Origin: JANNOG01 sp031398915
Lineage (GTDB): Bacteria > Actinomycetota > Actinomycetes > Actinomycetales > JBBAYJ01
Direction: 5' to 3'
Length of the DNA stretch: 39,226 bases
Assembly (NCBI GenBank): GCA_031398915.1
Contig: JANNOG010000028.1
Span: 1-39,226, forward strand
The position numbers were made by a program, and so were the translations under genes. The notes beneath the pieces are model-generated. The model saw nothing but the letters and a program-made list of their open reading frames with translations, did no database searches and was not told the DNA's origin. Of this stretch, positions 15,464 to 24,155 are shown piece by piece (position 1 is the first letter of the stretch; each line of letters opens with the position of its first letter).

Positions 15464-15784
15464 CTCGGACAGGAACGACTTCTTTCGGCCCGGGCGCCCG
15501 TACTGGTCGTAGCGCCGCCGATCGTCGTCATCGTCGTCGTCATATCGCCGGGTCGGCTCGTACCCGGTCGAGCCCGACCGTGGACTGCCCGGCTGCGGTA
15601 CACCGGGCTGCGGCACCCCCTGCTGCGCGGTTCCCTCCCAGGCGTTCTCCGCTGCGATTAGCCGGTCCAGTTCTCCACGGTCCAAGAACAGGCCGCGGCA
15701 ATCGGTGCACTGCTCGATCGTGACCCCGTTTCGTTCATACGAGCGCATGTCGCTCTGGCACTTCGGGCACACCAGTGTCGTCAT
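15452..15784 (-). CDS. Zinc-ribbon (zf-TFIIB type) protein
   Basis: 110-residue protein. Residues 1-43 form a TFIIB-like zinc ribbon with CPKC (Cys6, Cys9) and CTDC (Cys26, Cys29), then RGLFLDRGELDRLI, typical of the small zf-TFIIB family. A disordered tail follows with VPQPGVPQPG repeats, a run of seven aspartates (DDDDDDD) and a basic end (RRRYDQYGRPGRKK), closing with SFLSELFD. The function is unknown; related proteins are proposed nucleic-acid or protein binders. The tail end overlaps the convergent gene by 12 bases. Confidence 0.85.
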   Translation of the reverse strand: MTTLVCPKCQSDMRSYERNGVTIEQCTDCRGLFLDRGELDRLIAAENAWEGTAQQGVPQPGVPQPGSPRSGSTGYEPTRRYDDDDDDDRRRYDQYGRPGRKKSFLSELFD

Positions 15785-15941
15785 GCGGCGAGAACGCCTA
15801 TGCCTGTGTGAGGGTTCCCCGACGCGCAGGGGGTGGGCCTTGCGAACCAGTCGGCAGAAGGCGTGTACCGTCTGCCTCGAGCGCAGACCGCGTCCGACTC
15901 ACGGACGTGGCGACGCCGCTTCCCAAAAGAAGGCAGTTCGC

Positions 15942-16145
15942 ATGGCACAGGGCATCGTGAAGTGGTTCAACGGCGAGAAGGGGTTCGGGTTCATCACCCC
16001 GGACGGCGGAGCGGCTGACGTCTTCGTTCACTACTCGTCCATCCAGGCGGGCGGATACCGCTCGCTCGAGGAAAACCAGCGTGTCGAGTTCGACATCACA
16101 CCGGGTCAGAAGGGCCCGCAGGCGTCGAACGTCCGACCGCTCTGA
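15942..16145 (+). CDS. Cold-shock protein (CspA family)
   Basis: 67-residue single-stranded nucleic-acid-binding protein. The cold-shock fold is clear: GIVKWFNGEKGFGFITPDGG with RNP1 (KGFGFI) and RNP2 (VFVHYSSI), ending GPQASNVRPL. It acts as an RNA chaperone in the cytoplasm. An AAAAGAAGG site lies about 9 bases before the ATG. The upstream region back to 15785 has no gene; a TACCGT hexamer at 15866-15871 could be its -10, giving a long 5' leader as is usual for csp genes. A clear terminator follows. Confidence 0.95.
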   Translation: MAQGIVKWFNGEKGFGFITPDGGAADVFVHYSSIQAGGYRSLEENQRVEFDITPGQKGPQASNVRPL

Positions 16146-16188
16146 GCTTCGGGGCCGCCTAGGCGGTCACCGGATTCAACTCGACACG

Positions 16189-16222
16189 AGCGCCGCCACC
16201 GCCCTCGGGCAGTGGCGGCGCT
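16189..16222. terminator. Bidirectional terminator between csp and hydrolase
   Basis: Perfect 11-bp stem (16189-16199 AGCGCCGCCAC with 16212-16222) with a 12-base loop, between two convergent genes. It probably serves both strands. Confidence 0.75.
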
Positions 16223-16263
16223 TCGTCGTTGCCGGCGCCTGGCGGCCTGGGTCGCCTGGTGGA

Positions 16264-17100
16264 TCAGTTGGCCAGGAAGTCGATCAACACCCGGTTGAAC
16301 TCCTCGGCGTGCGAGGCGTTGATCCCGTGCGGGCCGCCCTCGATGACGTGAAGGGTGGCCGCGGGCAGCAACTCGGCCGAACGCTTGCCGCTGATCTCGA
16401 ACGGGACGATCCCGTCGCTGTCGCCGTGGATGACCAGGGTCGGCACCGTGACCTTGGACATGTCCGCCCGGAAGTCCGTACGACCGAAGGCCGCGATGCA
16501 GTCCAGGGTGGCCTTGGGGGAGGCGAACGCGGCGATGTCGCGCGCGTAGTCCTTCTGTGGCTGGCTGACCAGGTCCGACTTCTCGCCGGCAGCGAAGAAG
16601 TTCTCGACGAAACCGGTGAGGAAGGCCAGGCGGTCCGATGTGACCCAGCCCTCGAACGCGGCGATCGTCGCGTCGTCCAGCCCGCCCTCAGGGTTGTCGT
16701 CGCTCTTGTAGAGGAACGGCGGGACGGCGGCGGCCAACACGGCCCGGCTGACCCGCGAGGTGCCGTACGTCGAGAGGTAGCGGACCACCTCACCGCCGCC
16801 CATCGAGAACCCGACGAGCGCGGCGTCGGTGAGGTCGAGCGACTCGATCAGCGTGTTCACGTCTGCGGCGAACGTGTCGTAGTCGTACCCGTTATAGGGC
16901 TGCGACGAGGCACCGAACCCGCGCCGGTCGATGGCGATGACCCGATATCCGGCGGCTACGAGGGCGGGTACCTGCGCCTCCCACGAGCGCCCACTCAATG
17001 GCCAGCCGTGGATGAGGACGACGGGGCGGCCATCGCCGACGTCGCTGTAGTGCAGCTCGATGGGCGAGTGTGCTTCGGTTCCGACGATCACGCTTGGCAC
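16264..17100 (-). CDS. Alpha/beta hydrolase, non-haem chloroperoxidase-like
   Basis: 278-residue cytoplasmic enzyme of the alpha/beta hydrolase fold. Oxyanion motif HGWP (31-34); nucleophile elbow GFSMGG with Ser99; acid Asp229 in HGDSDGIVP; base His258 in GGPHGIN. This spacing and the length match the cofactor-free haloperoxidase/esterase group. Members hydrolyse esters and can make peracids; the natural substrate is unknown. The gene ends at the shared terminator and starts 78 bases downstream of the small DUF7219-like gene, so the two could be co-transcribed. Confidence 0.9.
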   Translation of the reverse strand: MPSVIVGTEAHSPIELHYSDVGDGRPVVLIHGWPLSGRSWEAQVPALVAAGYRVIAIDRRGFGASSQPYNGYDYDTFAADVNTLIESLDLTDAALVGFSMGGGEVVRYLSTYGTSRVSRAVLAAAVPPFLYKSDDNPEGGLDDATIAAFEGWVTSDRLAFLTGFVENFFAAGEKSDLVSQPQKDYARDIAAFASPKATLDCIAAFGRTDFRADMSKVTVPTLVIHGDSDGIVPFEISGKRSAELLPAATLHVIEGGPHGINASHAEEFNRVLIDFLAN

Positions 17101-17178
17101 GACAGGATCCTTCGGTCGGTGGTGGTTGACCGTCGCACTCTACGGCGACGCCCTGGATCTGCGCGTTGGAGCAGCTGG

Positions 17179-17418
17179 TCAGTCGCTGATACCGAGCGAT
17201 TTCCCTGACAGGTCGAGCTGCTCCCACAACGCGCGGATCTTGACGAACGCGTCCGTGGACGAGATCTTGCCGTTGGTTTCGAGGTCACAGATGAAGCCGA
17301 TCCGCCGGGCGAACTCCTGCAGATTGGCGTTGAACACCAGACCCTCAGGCGTGAACTCGCCGCGGTAGGAGGCTGGGCGATAGAGAAAGTCGTCGCTGTC
17401 GGCCCTGGGCTCGGTCAT
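17179..17418 (-). CDS. Small conserved protein resembling a cyanobacterial family (DUF7219-like)
   Basis: 79 residues: DDFLYRPASYRGEFTPEGL, then FNANLQEFARRIGFIC, LETNGKISS and IRALWEQL. I recognise this pattern from a small cyanobacterial family of unknown function (from memory, not a search). The motif density is too high for a chance frame. No membrane segment or catalytic motif is seen. A weak GAGGTCC site precedes the ATG. If the relationship holds, this is an unusual taxonomic distribution and may reflect transfer. Confidence 0.65.
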   Translation of the reverse strand: MTEPRADSDDFLYRPASYRGEFTPEGLVFNANLQEFARRIGFICDLETNGKISSTDAFVKIRALWEQLDLSGKSLGISD

Positions 17419-17474
17419 TGGACCTCCTCGTCAGTGCGGCCACCCTAGTGGTGAGGGATCGCTACACCAGACCC

Positions 17475-18104
17475 TCAGGAGGCGATGGGGACGGCACCGC
17501 TGTCGGCCCCGGCTGCCAGCGCGGCCGCCTGGGCGGGCCACGTCGCCGGCCGATGCATCGCGAACCGAGGACCGGCCGCATCGAGCATCCGCTGCAACTC
17601 CGCCACAGGCGTCTCGGCCATGTCGCGCCACGTCATGATCCCCGCTTCGCGACACAGCTGCTCGATGCGAGGGCCGATTCCCTCTATCGCCTTGAAATCG
17701 TCCACACCGTCAGGCCGCACCCCCACAGCCGTCAGCCGAACGACGATCTCGCGCAGTCGATCGGCCTGGGCGGCCTGCGGCTCCAACTCGGACAGCCGGG
17801 CGAACAACCGCTCGATCACCCGGGACTGTGCCTCGACCCGCTCGACCCGCGACTGCAGGGCGGCCAGCTCGTCGTGCTGGGTACTCACGGCTGCCAGTTC
17901 GGCGGCGTCGCCTGCCCGGGCTGCGGCCAGGTCGCGGATCTCGCGCTCGTGGCGCTGATCGGCGGCGCGACGGCGCGACAGCTCCTGCTCGGTGGTGGCG
18001 AGCCGTGCCCGGTTCCGGCTGTGGCCTATTGCTCAGCCCACGGCGATGCCGACCACCAGAGCCGCCATCACGATCACCACTGACAAGACCCAGGGCGCCA
18101 GCAC
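17475..18104 (-). pseudogene. Membrane-anchored coiled-coil helix-hairpin-helix protein, interrupted by in-frame TGA
   Basis: The frame opens at GTG 18104 with a clear membrane helix (LSVVIVMAALVVGIAVG), meets a TGA at 18033-18035, and continues without further stops for 185 residues. The downstream part is a charged coiled coil (TTEQELSRRR to LEPQAAQADR) and then a helix-hairpin-helix domain, FKAIEGIGPRIEQLCREAGI, with AGPRFAMHRPATW. The TGA replaces what would be Trp (TGG) at the membrane edge (VG-stop-AIGHSRNR). No ATG, GTG or TTG occurs in frame between the TGA and GTG 17888, which would give a 137-residue protein without the anchor. A strong leaderless promoter precedes GTG 18104, supporting the long start. 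It is a nonsense mutation, sequencing error or read-through. Confidence 0.75.
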
Positions 18105-18110
18105 GACCGG

Positions 18111-18140
18111 AATCTATGGCTACAGGCAGTGACAGATCAA
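18111..18140 (-). promoter_or_regulatory. Sigma-70-like promoter for the helix-hairpin-helix gene
   Basis: Read on the minus strand: TTGATC (18140-18135), an 18-base spacer, TAGATT (18116-18111), then 6 bases to the GTG at 18104-18102. The distance implies a leaderless mRNA starting at or next to the GTG. An in-frame TAG three codons before that GTG rules out a longer start. Confidence 0.65.
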
Positions 18141-18160
18141 GAGGCACCGCCGCGCCCGCG

Positions 18161-19102
18161 TCAGCGGAAACTCGCAACCGCAGAAATCATCAGGTCCCAG
18201 AATCGATCGACGTCCAGTTCGACGGCAATCGAGGCATTGGCAGGTCGCCCCGAATAGTGGTGGAGGTCCACGACCGTGGCCCCTGACGTCCAACGGCCCT
18301 CGGTTTCGACGACCAGGTTCGCCTCGACACACCGAACCAGCGTCGGGTCGATCACCCGGGCGACGGCCACCGGGTCGTGCAGGGGCGGATCGGGCATCCC
18401 GAAGGTCTGACGGTAGCTGTCGGTGAAGAAGGTCATGAGGTCGACGCAGACTCCGGCAAGTGGTGTCCCGATGGTCCGCATCCGCTCGACGATGTCCGGC
18501 GTGACCAACGCCTGATGTGTCACGTTGAGCCCGACCAGGGTGAACGGCACCCCCGAGCGGACGACCAGATCTGCGGCCTCAGGGTCTTTCGCCGCATTGG
18601 CCTCGGCGTATGGGGTGATGTTGCCGAACACCGTCGACCCGCCCATCCACACGATTTCGCGGATCAGAGATGCGTCACCGGGATGGATCTGCAACAGGTG
18701 GGCGATGTTGGTCAGTGCACCCGTCGGGATCAGCGTCACCGGCTGATCGGACGTGCCGATCACCTGGTGCATCAGGCTGACGGCGTCCATGTCGGCCTCG
18801 GTGACGGTCGGCTCACCGAACGACGGGCCGTCCAGACCGGACTCGCCATGGATGTCCACCGCGACCTGGAGTGGCCGGACCAATGGGGTGGCCGCCCCGC
18901 GAGCCACGGGGACGTCGGTGATCCCGGCGATGGTGCACATTCGCAGCGCATTGCGCGTGACGGCATCGATCGACGCATTGCCGTGCACCGTGGTGATGGC
19001 ACGGAGATCTACTGAGGGGTCGGCACGCGCCAGGAGCAGGGCGAGCGCGTCGTCGTGACCCGGGTCGCAGTCCAGGACGATCGGACGAGGGGTCGTTGCC
19101 AC
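18161..19102 (-). CDS. Inosine-uridine-preferring nucleoside hydrolase
   Basis: 313-residue enzyme that splits ribonucleosides into base and ribose for salvage. The calcium-binding N-terminus DCDPGHDDALA (Asp11, Asp13, Asp17, Asp18) is intact, as are TTVHGN, IPTGALTNIA, WMGGS and the C-terminal HDPVAVA. GTG 19102 is chosen because it places the beta-strand PIVLDCDPG at the usual distance; an upstream ATG would add 26 non-conserved residues and overlap the divergent decarboxylase. Transcription is divergent from the PLP decarboxylase from a shared 71-base gap. Confidence 0.92.
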   Translation of the reverse strand: MATTPRPIVLDCDPGHDDALALLLARADPSVDLRAITTVHGNASIDAVTRNALRMCTIAGITDVPVARGAATPLVRPLQVAVDIHGESGLDGPSFGEPTVTEADMDAVSLMHQVIGTSDQPVTLIPTGALTNIAHLLQIHPGDASLIREIVWMGGSTVFGNITPYAEANAAKDPEAADLVVRSGVPFTLVGLNVTHQALVTPDIVERMRTIGTPLAGVCVDLMTFFTDSYRQTFGMPDPPLHDPVAVARVIDPTLVRCVEANLVVETEGRWTSGATVVDLHHYSGRPANASIAVELDVDRFWDLMISAVASFR

Positions 19103-19173
19103 CCGCGGATCCTGGCATGGTTCGGACCTGGCCGGACCACGCCGACCAGGCCTCGGCGCGCATGATGCCGTGC

Positions 19174-20610
19174 ATGACACCTGAGGAGTTCCGGGTCGCC
19201 GGTCACGTTCTCGTCGACTGGATCGCCGACCACCGGAGGAGGATCCCGGACCTTCCCGTGGCGTCGAGGGTCAGCCCGGGGGAGGTCGCGGCCGGCGTGG
19301 CCGAGGTGGCTCCGGAACATCCCGAGCCGTTGGCCCAGGTGTTGGCCGACCTGGATCGAGTGGTGGTGCCGGGCGTCACTCAGACCCAGAGTCCGGACTT
19401 CTTCGGGTGGTTCCCGTCCAATGCGTCCTTGGCGTCGGTGCTGGGCGACCTGGCCTCGGGCGGGTTGGGAGCGCTCGGCATCACGTGGGCCTCAGCCCCC
19501 GCCCTCACCGAGGTGGAGGAGGTGGTCACGGACTGGCTTCGCGATCTCACCGGGTTGTCTGCGGCCTGGCGGGGAGCCATTCACGACACCGCGTCGAGCG
19601 CATGCCTCGTCGCCCTGCTGGCCGCCCGCGAGCAGGCAGGCGGGTTGCACGGCGGAGCGCCGCTGGTGGTCTACGCCTCGACACAGGCGCATTCGTCGGT
19701 CGACAAGGCTGCGATTCTGGCCGGGTACGACCGCCGGTACGTCCGATACATCGAGGTCGACGAGGCGTACGCGTTGCGCCCCGACGCACTGGCCGCGGCG
19801 ATAGCGGCCGACGTCGCAGAGGGTCGTCGACCGGCTGCCATCGTCGCCAGCGTCGGCACGACGGGAACCACCGCCGTCGACCCGGTGGCGAGCATCGTCC
19901 AGATCGCCGCCCGGTACGGCGTCTGGGTCCACGTGGACGCCGCCATGGCCGGCGCCGCCCTGTTGCTGCCGGAGATGAGGTGGCTGGGCGACGGTGTCGA
20001 GGGCGCGGATTCGTTCTCGTGGAACCCGCACAAGTGGCTGGGCACGATCCTCGACACCTCGCTGCTGTACGTCCGTGATCCCGGCGCGCTGGTGAGGGTG
20101 ATGTCCAGCGATCCGTCCTACCTACGGTCGGCCACCGATGGCCAGGTGACCCAGTACCGCGACTGGGGCATCCCGCTCGGTCGCCGATTCCGGGCCCTCA
20201 AGTTGTGGTTCCACCTGCGCCTGGACGGTGTGGCAGCGATTCGCGCCAGGCTGCGGCGCGACCTCGACAACGCCCGGTGGCTGGCCGCGCAGGTGATCGA
20301 CGAACCCGGGTGGGACGTGGTGGCGCCCGTCGTCCTGCAGACGGTGTGCGTCCGACACGCGCCGGTGCCAGAACTGGGGGGCGATGCCCTGGACCGCCAC
20401 ACGCTGGACTGGGCGGCCCGGGTGAACGACTCGGGCCTGGCGTTCGTCACCCCGTCGTTACTGGACGGAGGGTGGATGGTCCGGGTGTCGATCGGCGCCG
20501 AATCGACCGAGCGCCACCATGTCCACGCCCTCTGGCAGCTGATGCGCGACGCTGCCGCCGGACGGGCGATGGGGTCACGACCCGAGGGGCGATCCTTCAG
20601 CGCGTCCTAG
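19174..20610 (+). CDS. PLP-dependent group II (aromatic) amino-acid decarboxylase
   Basis: 478-residue cytoplasmic enzyme of the aromatic-L-amino-acid decarboxylase family. Visible are SPDFFGWFPSNAS, the cofactor region HDTASSACLVALLAAR, the PLP-phosphate and ring residues HVDAAMAG, and the Schiff-base Lys287 in SFSWNPHKWLGT. It would convert an aromatic amino acid to its amine plus CO2; the exact substrate (Trp, Tyr, Phe or other) cannot be read. Three ATGs lie at 19162, 19165 and 19174; the last begins the conserved MTPEEFRVAGHVLVDW. It is divergent from nucleoside hydrolase and followed after 16 bases by the EAL gene. Confidence 0.9.
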   Translation: MTPEEFRVAGHVLVDWIADHRRRIPDLPVASRVSPGEVAAGVAEVAPEHPEPLAQVLADLDRVVVPGVTQTQSPDFFGWFPSNASLASVLGDLASGGLGALGITWASAPALTEVEEVVTDWLRDLTGLSAAWRGAIHDTASSACLVALLAAREQAGGLHGGAPLVVYASTQAHSSVDKAAILAGYDRRYVRYIEVDEAYALRPDALAAAIAADVAEGRRPAAIVASVGTTGTTAVDPVASIVQIAARYGVWVHVDAAMAGAALLLPEMRWLGDGVEGADSFSWNPHKWLGTILDTSLLYVRDPGALVRVMSSDPSYLRSATDGQVTQYRDWGIPLGRRFRALKLWFHLRLDGVAAIRARLRRDLDNARWLAAQVIDEPGWDVVAPVVLQTVCVRHAPVPELGGDALDRHTLDWAARVNDSGLAFVTPSLLDGGWMVRVSIGAESTERHHVHALWQLMRDAAAGRAMGSRPEGRSFSAS

Positions 20611-20626
20611 CAGCGGCCGATAACAC

Positions 20627-21955
20627 GTGAGCCGTGGCGTCGCCGTGGCCCGACACAGAACGGGGGGTCAGGTGGTGAGGAAGCGGTCGGCCAGCGACGA
20701 GCAGATTGCGGAACTGCTGCGCACGGCCAAATCCTCGCTGCGGTTGTCGACGGCGTTCCTCACCAGGATGGACGGAAAGACACAGAAGCTTGAGGTCGTC
20801 GAATCGTCGGTCCCCATGCTGTTCCCCGAGAAGGTGACTCAGCGGCAGTCGACGACGCTGTGTCAGGCCGTGATGGACGGCCGACTACCCGCGGTGATGC
20901 CAGATCTCAGCGAGTTTCCGGAAGCGATGAAGCTGCCGAGTGCGTGGGTCCCTCGAATCCGCAGTTTCGTCACCGTTCCCGTCACCCTGAGTGATGGAAC
21001 GGTCTATGGGACATTCTGTGCGGCGGGGCTGTCCTCCGATCGTGAGCTGACCGAACGCGACGAGGCATTGATGCACGTCCTCGCCCAGGCCGCCTCGCTG
21101 GTCATCGAGCCGGGAATAGCGGAGGAGGGGCGCCGCGACGCAGTTCTGGAACGTTTACGGCCGGTGCTGCGGGCGAGGGGACCCCGCATCGTGGTGCAGC
21201 CCATCGTCGACCTGGGTACCGGAGTGAGGGTCGGATCCGAGGCGCTCAGCAGGTTCCCGCAAGAATGGCATCAGGCACCGGACGAGGTGTTCGCACAGGC
21301 GCACGCGGTGGGCATCGGTGACGAGTTGGAGCTGCTGGCCATCAAACGGGCCATAGGTCTGCTGCCCCAACTCAGCGGGTATCTGGCCATCAACATCTCA
21401 CCCGCCACACTATTGGTGCCGCGGGTGCGACGATACCTGGCTCGGGCGCCTCTCGACCGGTTGCTGCTCGAATTGTCAGAGCATGATCAAGTCATTGACT
21501 ACGATGAATTGTCGGCAGTGTTGCAGCCACTGCGTCACGCCGGCCTGCGATTGGCCATCGACGACGTGGGCGCAGGATTCTCGACGCTGCGGCACATCGT
21601 GTTGACGGCGCCCGACATCATCAAGATCGATCGCACCCTGGTCGATGGCGCCCACCAGGACCACGTATTGACCATGTTGGTCGAGTCACTCGTGTACTTC
21701 GCCCGCGGGTGCGGCGCGATGGTGGTGGCCGAAGGCATCGAGACCCCCGAGGATGCCCAGCACCTGCGCACCCTCGGGGTCGATTTCGGCCAGGGCTGGT
21801 TCTTCGGTCGGGCGGGCGAACCCGCCGAGATGACGGCCTCGTACCCGATTCCGGCGACGACCCGGCCGGCAGTGCCGACCCCCCGCGCTGCGCCCAGAGC
21901 TGTCGCCAGCACGGCTGCCGCGAACCCCACCGCGGCCAACCGCGTGCCCCGATAG
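20627..21955 (+). CDS. GAF-EAL cyclic-di-GMP phosphodiesterase
   Basis: About 442 residues. Residues 27-165 form a GAF sensor domain (TLCQAVMDGRLPAVMPDL, SFVTVPVTLSDGTVYGTFC). Residues 175-400 form an EAL domain with all main catalytic residues: Glu205 (EAL), Asn256 (NIS), Glu282, Asp311-Asp312 (DDVGAG), Lys332 (KID), Glu368 and Glu371 (EGIET), and Gln388. It should therefore cleave cyclic di-GMP. No partner diguanylate cyclase is in the window. An Ala/Pro/Thr-rich tail of about 40 residues is probably disordered. GTG 20627 is the first start; GTG 20675 (VRKRSASDEQ) is an alternative. It may be co-transcribed with the decarboxylase. Confidence 0.9.
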   Translation: MSRGVAVARHRTGGQVVRKRSASDEQIAELLRTAKSSLRLSTAFLTRMDGKTQKLEVVESSVPMLFPEKVTQRQSTTLCQAVMDGRLPAVMPDLSEFPEAMKLPSAWVPRIRSFVTVPVTLSDGTVYGTFCAAGLSSDRELTERDEALMHVLAQAASLVIEPGIAEEGRRDAVLERLRPVLRARGPRIVVQPIVDLGTGVRVGSEALSRFPQEWHQAPDEVFAQAHAVGIGDELELLAIKRAIGLLPQLSGYLAINISPATLLVPRVRRYLARAPLDRLLLELSEHDQVIDYDELSAVLQPLRHAGLRLAIDDVGAGFSTLRHIVLTAPDIIKIDRTLVDGAHQDHVLTMLVESLVYFARGCGAMVVAEGIETPEDAQHLRTLGVDFGQGWFFGRAGEPAEMTASYPIPATTRPAVPTPRAAPRAVASTAAANPTAANRVPR

Positions 21956-21976
21956 CAGCGGCCTCCGGGCGCGGGT

Positions 21977-23023
21977 CTAGCGACCGCCCTCGATCTTTCG
22001 GGCGCGCTGCTGTGTCCCAGGTCCGCCGTAGGGGTAGTCAGCGGCGCCCGGATCACTGGCCGAATCCAGGGCCGCAGTCTCGGCGGCGTCCAGGTGCAGG
22101 CCGGCCGCACCCAAGTTGTCACGGAGCTGGTCCGTGGTGCGGGCTCCGACGATGACCGATGTCATCGCAGGTCGGTCGTGCAACCAGGCCAGAGCGACCT
22201 GTGCCATCGAGACCCCCCGCGACTCGGCGATCTTCTGAACCGTGTCGATGACGTCCCAGGTGCGCTGGGTCGAGTTGCGCCCGTCGTACGCCTCGACGCC
22301 ACGGGACGGATTCTCGCCCAGCCGGGTAGCTCCCGTCGGCGCGGTGTCGCGGGTGTACTTGCCGGTCAACCAACCGCCGCCCAGCGGTGACCAGGGCAGC
22401 AGCCCCAATCCCTCACTCAGGCAGGCGGGCACCATCTCCCACTCGATCTCACGGACCAGCAGGTTGTACTGGGGTTGAAGAGTGACCGGGGCCGCGAGGC
22501 CGTGCTCGGCCGCCACCGCACACGCCCTGACGATCTGCCAACCCGTGTAGTTGCTCAGCCCGTAATAGCCGATGTCACCCGCGCCGATCGAGTCGTCCAA
22601 GAACCGCAGCGTCTCGTCCAGCGGGGTCAGGGCGTCGAACGCGTGCACCTGGTAGAGATCGATGTGGTCGACGCCGAGGCGACGAAGGGAATCGTCGAGT
22701 GCGCGGCGCAGGTGTCGGCGCGACAGTCCGTGATCGTTGGGTCCGGCACCCATCGGGAAGCGGCCCTTCGTCGCGAGGACCACACCGTCGGTGACGTCGG
22801 CGGGACGAGACGCCAGCCAGCGGCCGATGATCTCTTCACTGATGCCTGTGGTGTAGACGTCAGCCGTGTCGATCAGGGTGCCGCCGGCCTCGACGAAAAC
22901 GTCCAGCTGCTCGTGGGATCCGGCCTCGTCCGTCTCGGCGCCGAAGGTCATCGTGCCCAACGTGAACGTCGATACGGCACAACCGCTACTGCCTAGATTT
23001 CGGTACTCCATCGTCGTGGTCAT
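21977..23023 (-). CDS. Aldo/keto reductase
   Basis: 348-residue NADPH-dependent oxidoreductase with a (beta/alpha)8 barrel. The catalytic tetrad is visible: Asp52 and Tyr57 (IDTADVY), Lys86 (ATKG) and His127 (YQVHAFD). The cofactor region near the C-terminus (SVIVGARTTDQLRDNLGA) is typical of the aryl-alcohol/YajO-like subgroup. The physiological substrate is unknown. It is convergent with the EAL gene, with 21 bases between stops, and the PH-domain gene lies upstream on the same strand. Confidence 0.93.
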   Translation of the reverse strand: MTTTMEYRNLGSSGCAVSTFTLGTMTFGAETDEAGSHEQLDVFVEAGGTLIDTADVYTTGISEEIIGRWLASRPADVTDGVVLATKGRFPMGAGPNDHGLSRRHLRRALDDSLRRLGVDHIDLYQVHAFDALTPLDETLRFLDDSIGAGDIGYYGLSNYTGWQIVRACAVAAEHGLAAPVTLQPQYNLLVREIEWEMVPACLSEGLGLLPWSPLGGGWLTGKYTRDTAPTGATRLGENPSRGVEAYDGRNSTQRTWDVIDTVQKIAESRGVSMAQVALAWLHDRPAMTSVIVGARTTDQLRDNLGAAGLHLDAAETAALDSASDPGAADYPYGGPGTQQRARKIEGGR

Positions 23024-23052
23024 GACTCATCCTCACCCACGACGCCAAGGGC

Positions 23053-23817
23053 TCAGGCGCCGTCGCCGGGATTCTCGTCCTCTTGGCTCTTGTACAGCAG
23101 CTCGGTGAGCTTGGTGTGGGTGAGGTTGGGCCGGGTGACGAAGTTGATTTCTCGGAGGGCCTGGATCTGCCCTGCCGATTCGAGGGTGAATTTGCCGTAG
23201 CCGAACAGTTGCCCCAGCACGGTGCGTTCGAAGGCGATGTCTGTGAGGCGGGGCAGCGGGAGCATGGCGACCCGTTCGAAAAGGCCGTCGATCCTCATCA
23301 CCCGCTTGTTGGTGATGATCAGCCACTGCACCGAATGCGCCCAGAACCGATAGCCCGCCCACAGCACGACACCGAGCCACGCCAGCCCCAGTACCGAGAC
23401 GACGATGGGTGCGTAACCGGTCAGGTTGGCCAGGATGTACACGACGATCAGCGAAACGACGACGATGACCACCGGCACGACCAGGACGATCGAGTGCTCG
23501 TGTTGGGCGACCTCCAGCCGCTCGCCGGTGGCCAAGCGTCGCCGGACTCGGTGCGGGACCCGGCTGTGGGGGATCTGCCCAGTGGTAGTGCGACCGTCCC
23601 GGGGGGCGCGGGTGCCGCCCTGGCGGGTACGGGTGGCCTGGCTGTTCGTGCGCTGTGCCGTGGCACGCTGCGCGGCCGAACTGGACTGCGTCCGACGGTC
23701 GCCGGGGGTGATCGGCGATGGTCGGACGACCCCGCCCGGCCGGTGCGGGGGCTTCGCTGCGGACCCACCACTGGAGCTGCCGGACCCCGAGCCGCCCGAG
23801 CCGGACCTACCAGCCAT
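23053..23817 (-). CDS. Membrane protein with bacterial PH (bPH2) domain
   Basis: 254 residues. The first about 95 are a low-complexity Gly/Ser/Thr/Arg-rich cytoplasmic region (GSGGSGSGSSSGGS). Two membrane helices follow (VLVVPVVIVVVSLIVVYILA; VVSVLGLAWLGVVLWAG), then a bPH2 domain (WLIITNKRVMRIDGLFERVAMLPLPRLTDIAFERTVLGQLFGYGKFTLESAG in parts), as in YdbS/YdbT-like proteins. The role is unknown, possibly membrane stress or lipid sensing. The small membrane-protein gene immediately upstream is on the same strand, 23 bases away, so they probably form an operon. Confidence 0.85.
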   Translation of the reverse strand: MAGRSGSGGSGSGSSSGGSAAKPPHRPGGVVRPSPITPGDRRTQSSSAAQRATAQRTNSQATRTRQGGTRAPRDGRTTTGQIPHSRVPHRVRRRLATGERLEVAQHEHSIVLVVPVVIVVVSLIVVYILANLTGYAPIVVSVLGLAWLGVVLWAGYRFWAHSVQWLIITNKRVMRIDGLFERVAMLPLPRLTDIAFERTVLGQLFGYGKFTLESAGQIQALREINFVTRPNLTHTKLTELLYKSQEDENPGDGA

Positions 23818-23840
23818 CGCTGCGCCCCCGGCTCATCGCG

Positions 23841-24065
23841 CTACACCAGTATCGACAGCGTCGTCAGGGATTGGGCACCGTCGCTCGAACCCATCCGGGT
23901 CAGAACGGCGTCGAAGAACGTGAAGATCGCCGCGAATCCTCGTCCGATGCCCTCGAACCCGCCCACCACAAGCGATGCGGCGTCTTCGGGGCTACGGAAG
24001 ATCGAATAGATCAGGAAGATGAAGAACGCCCACAGCACCCACTGGACGGGTCGAGGCAGCTTCAC
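23841..24065 (-). CDS. Small membrane protein, unknown function
   Basis: 74 residues: one clear N-terminal helix (VQWVLWAFFIFLIYSIF) and an amphipathic region (GGFEGIGRGFAAIFTFFDAVLTRM). Start KLPRPVQW. I do not recognise a named family, but short proteins of this type are common in actinobacteria. It lies 23 bases upstream of the PH-domain gene on the same strand, suggesting a shared function at the membrane. Confidence 0.7.
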   Translation of the reverse strand: MKLPRPVQWVLWAFFIFLIYSIFRSPEDAASLVVGGFEGIGRGFAAIFTFFDAVLTRMGSSDGAQSLTTLSILV

Positions 24066-24155
24066 CTACACAGCATCACCGAGAGGTGTCCGGATCGTCC
24101 AGACGCCACGCCGACCCTTCGGGCAGACCCCTGGACCCTCTCCCGTCGAGCAGAC

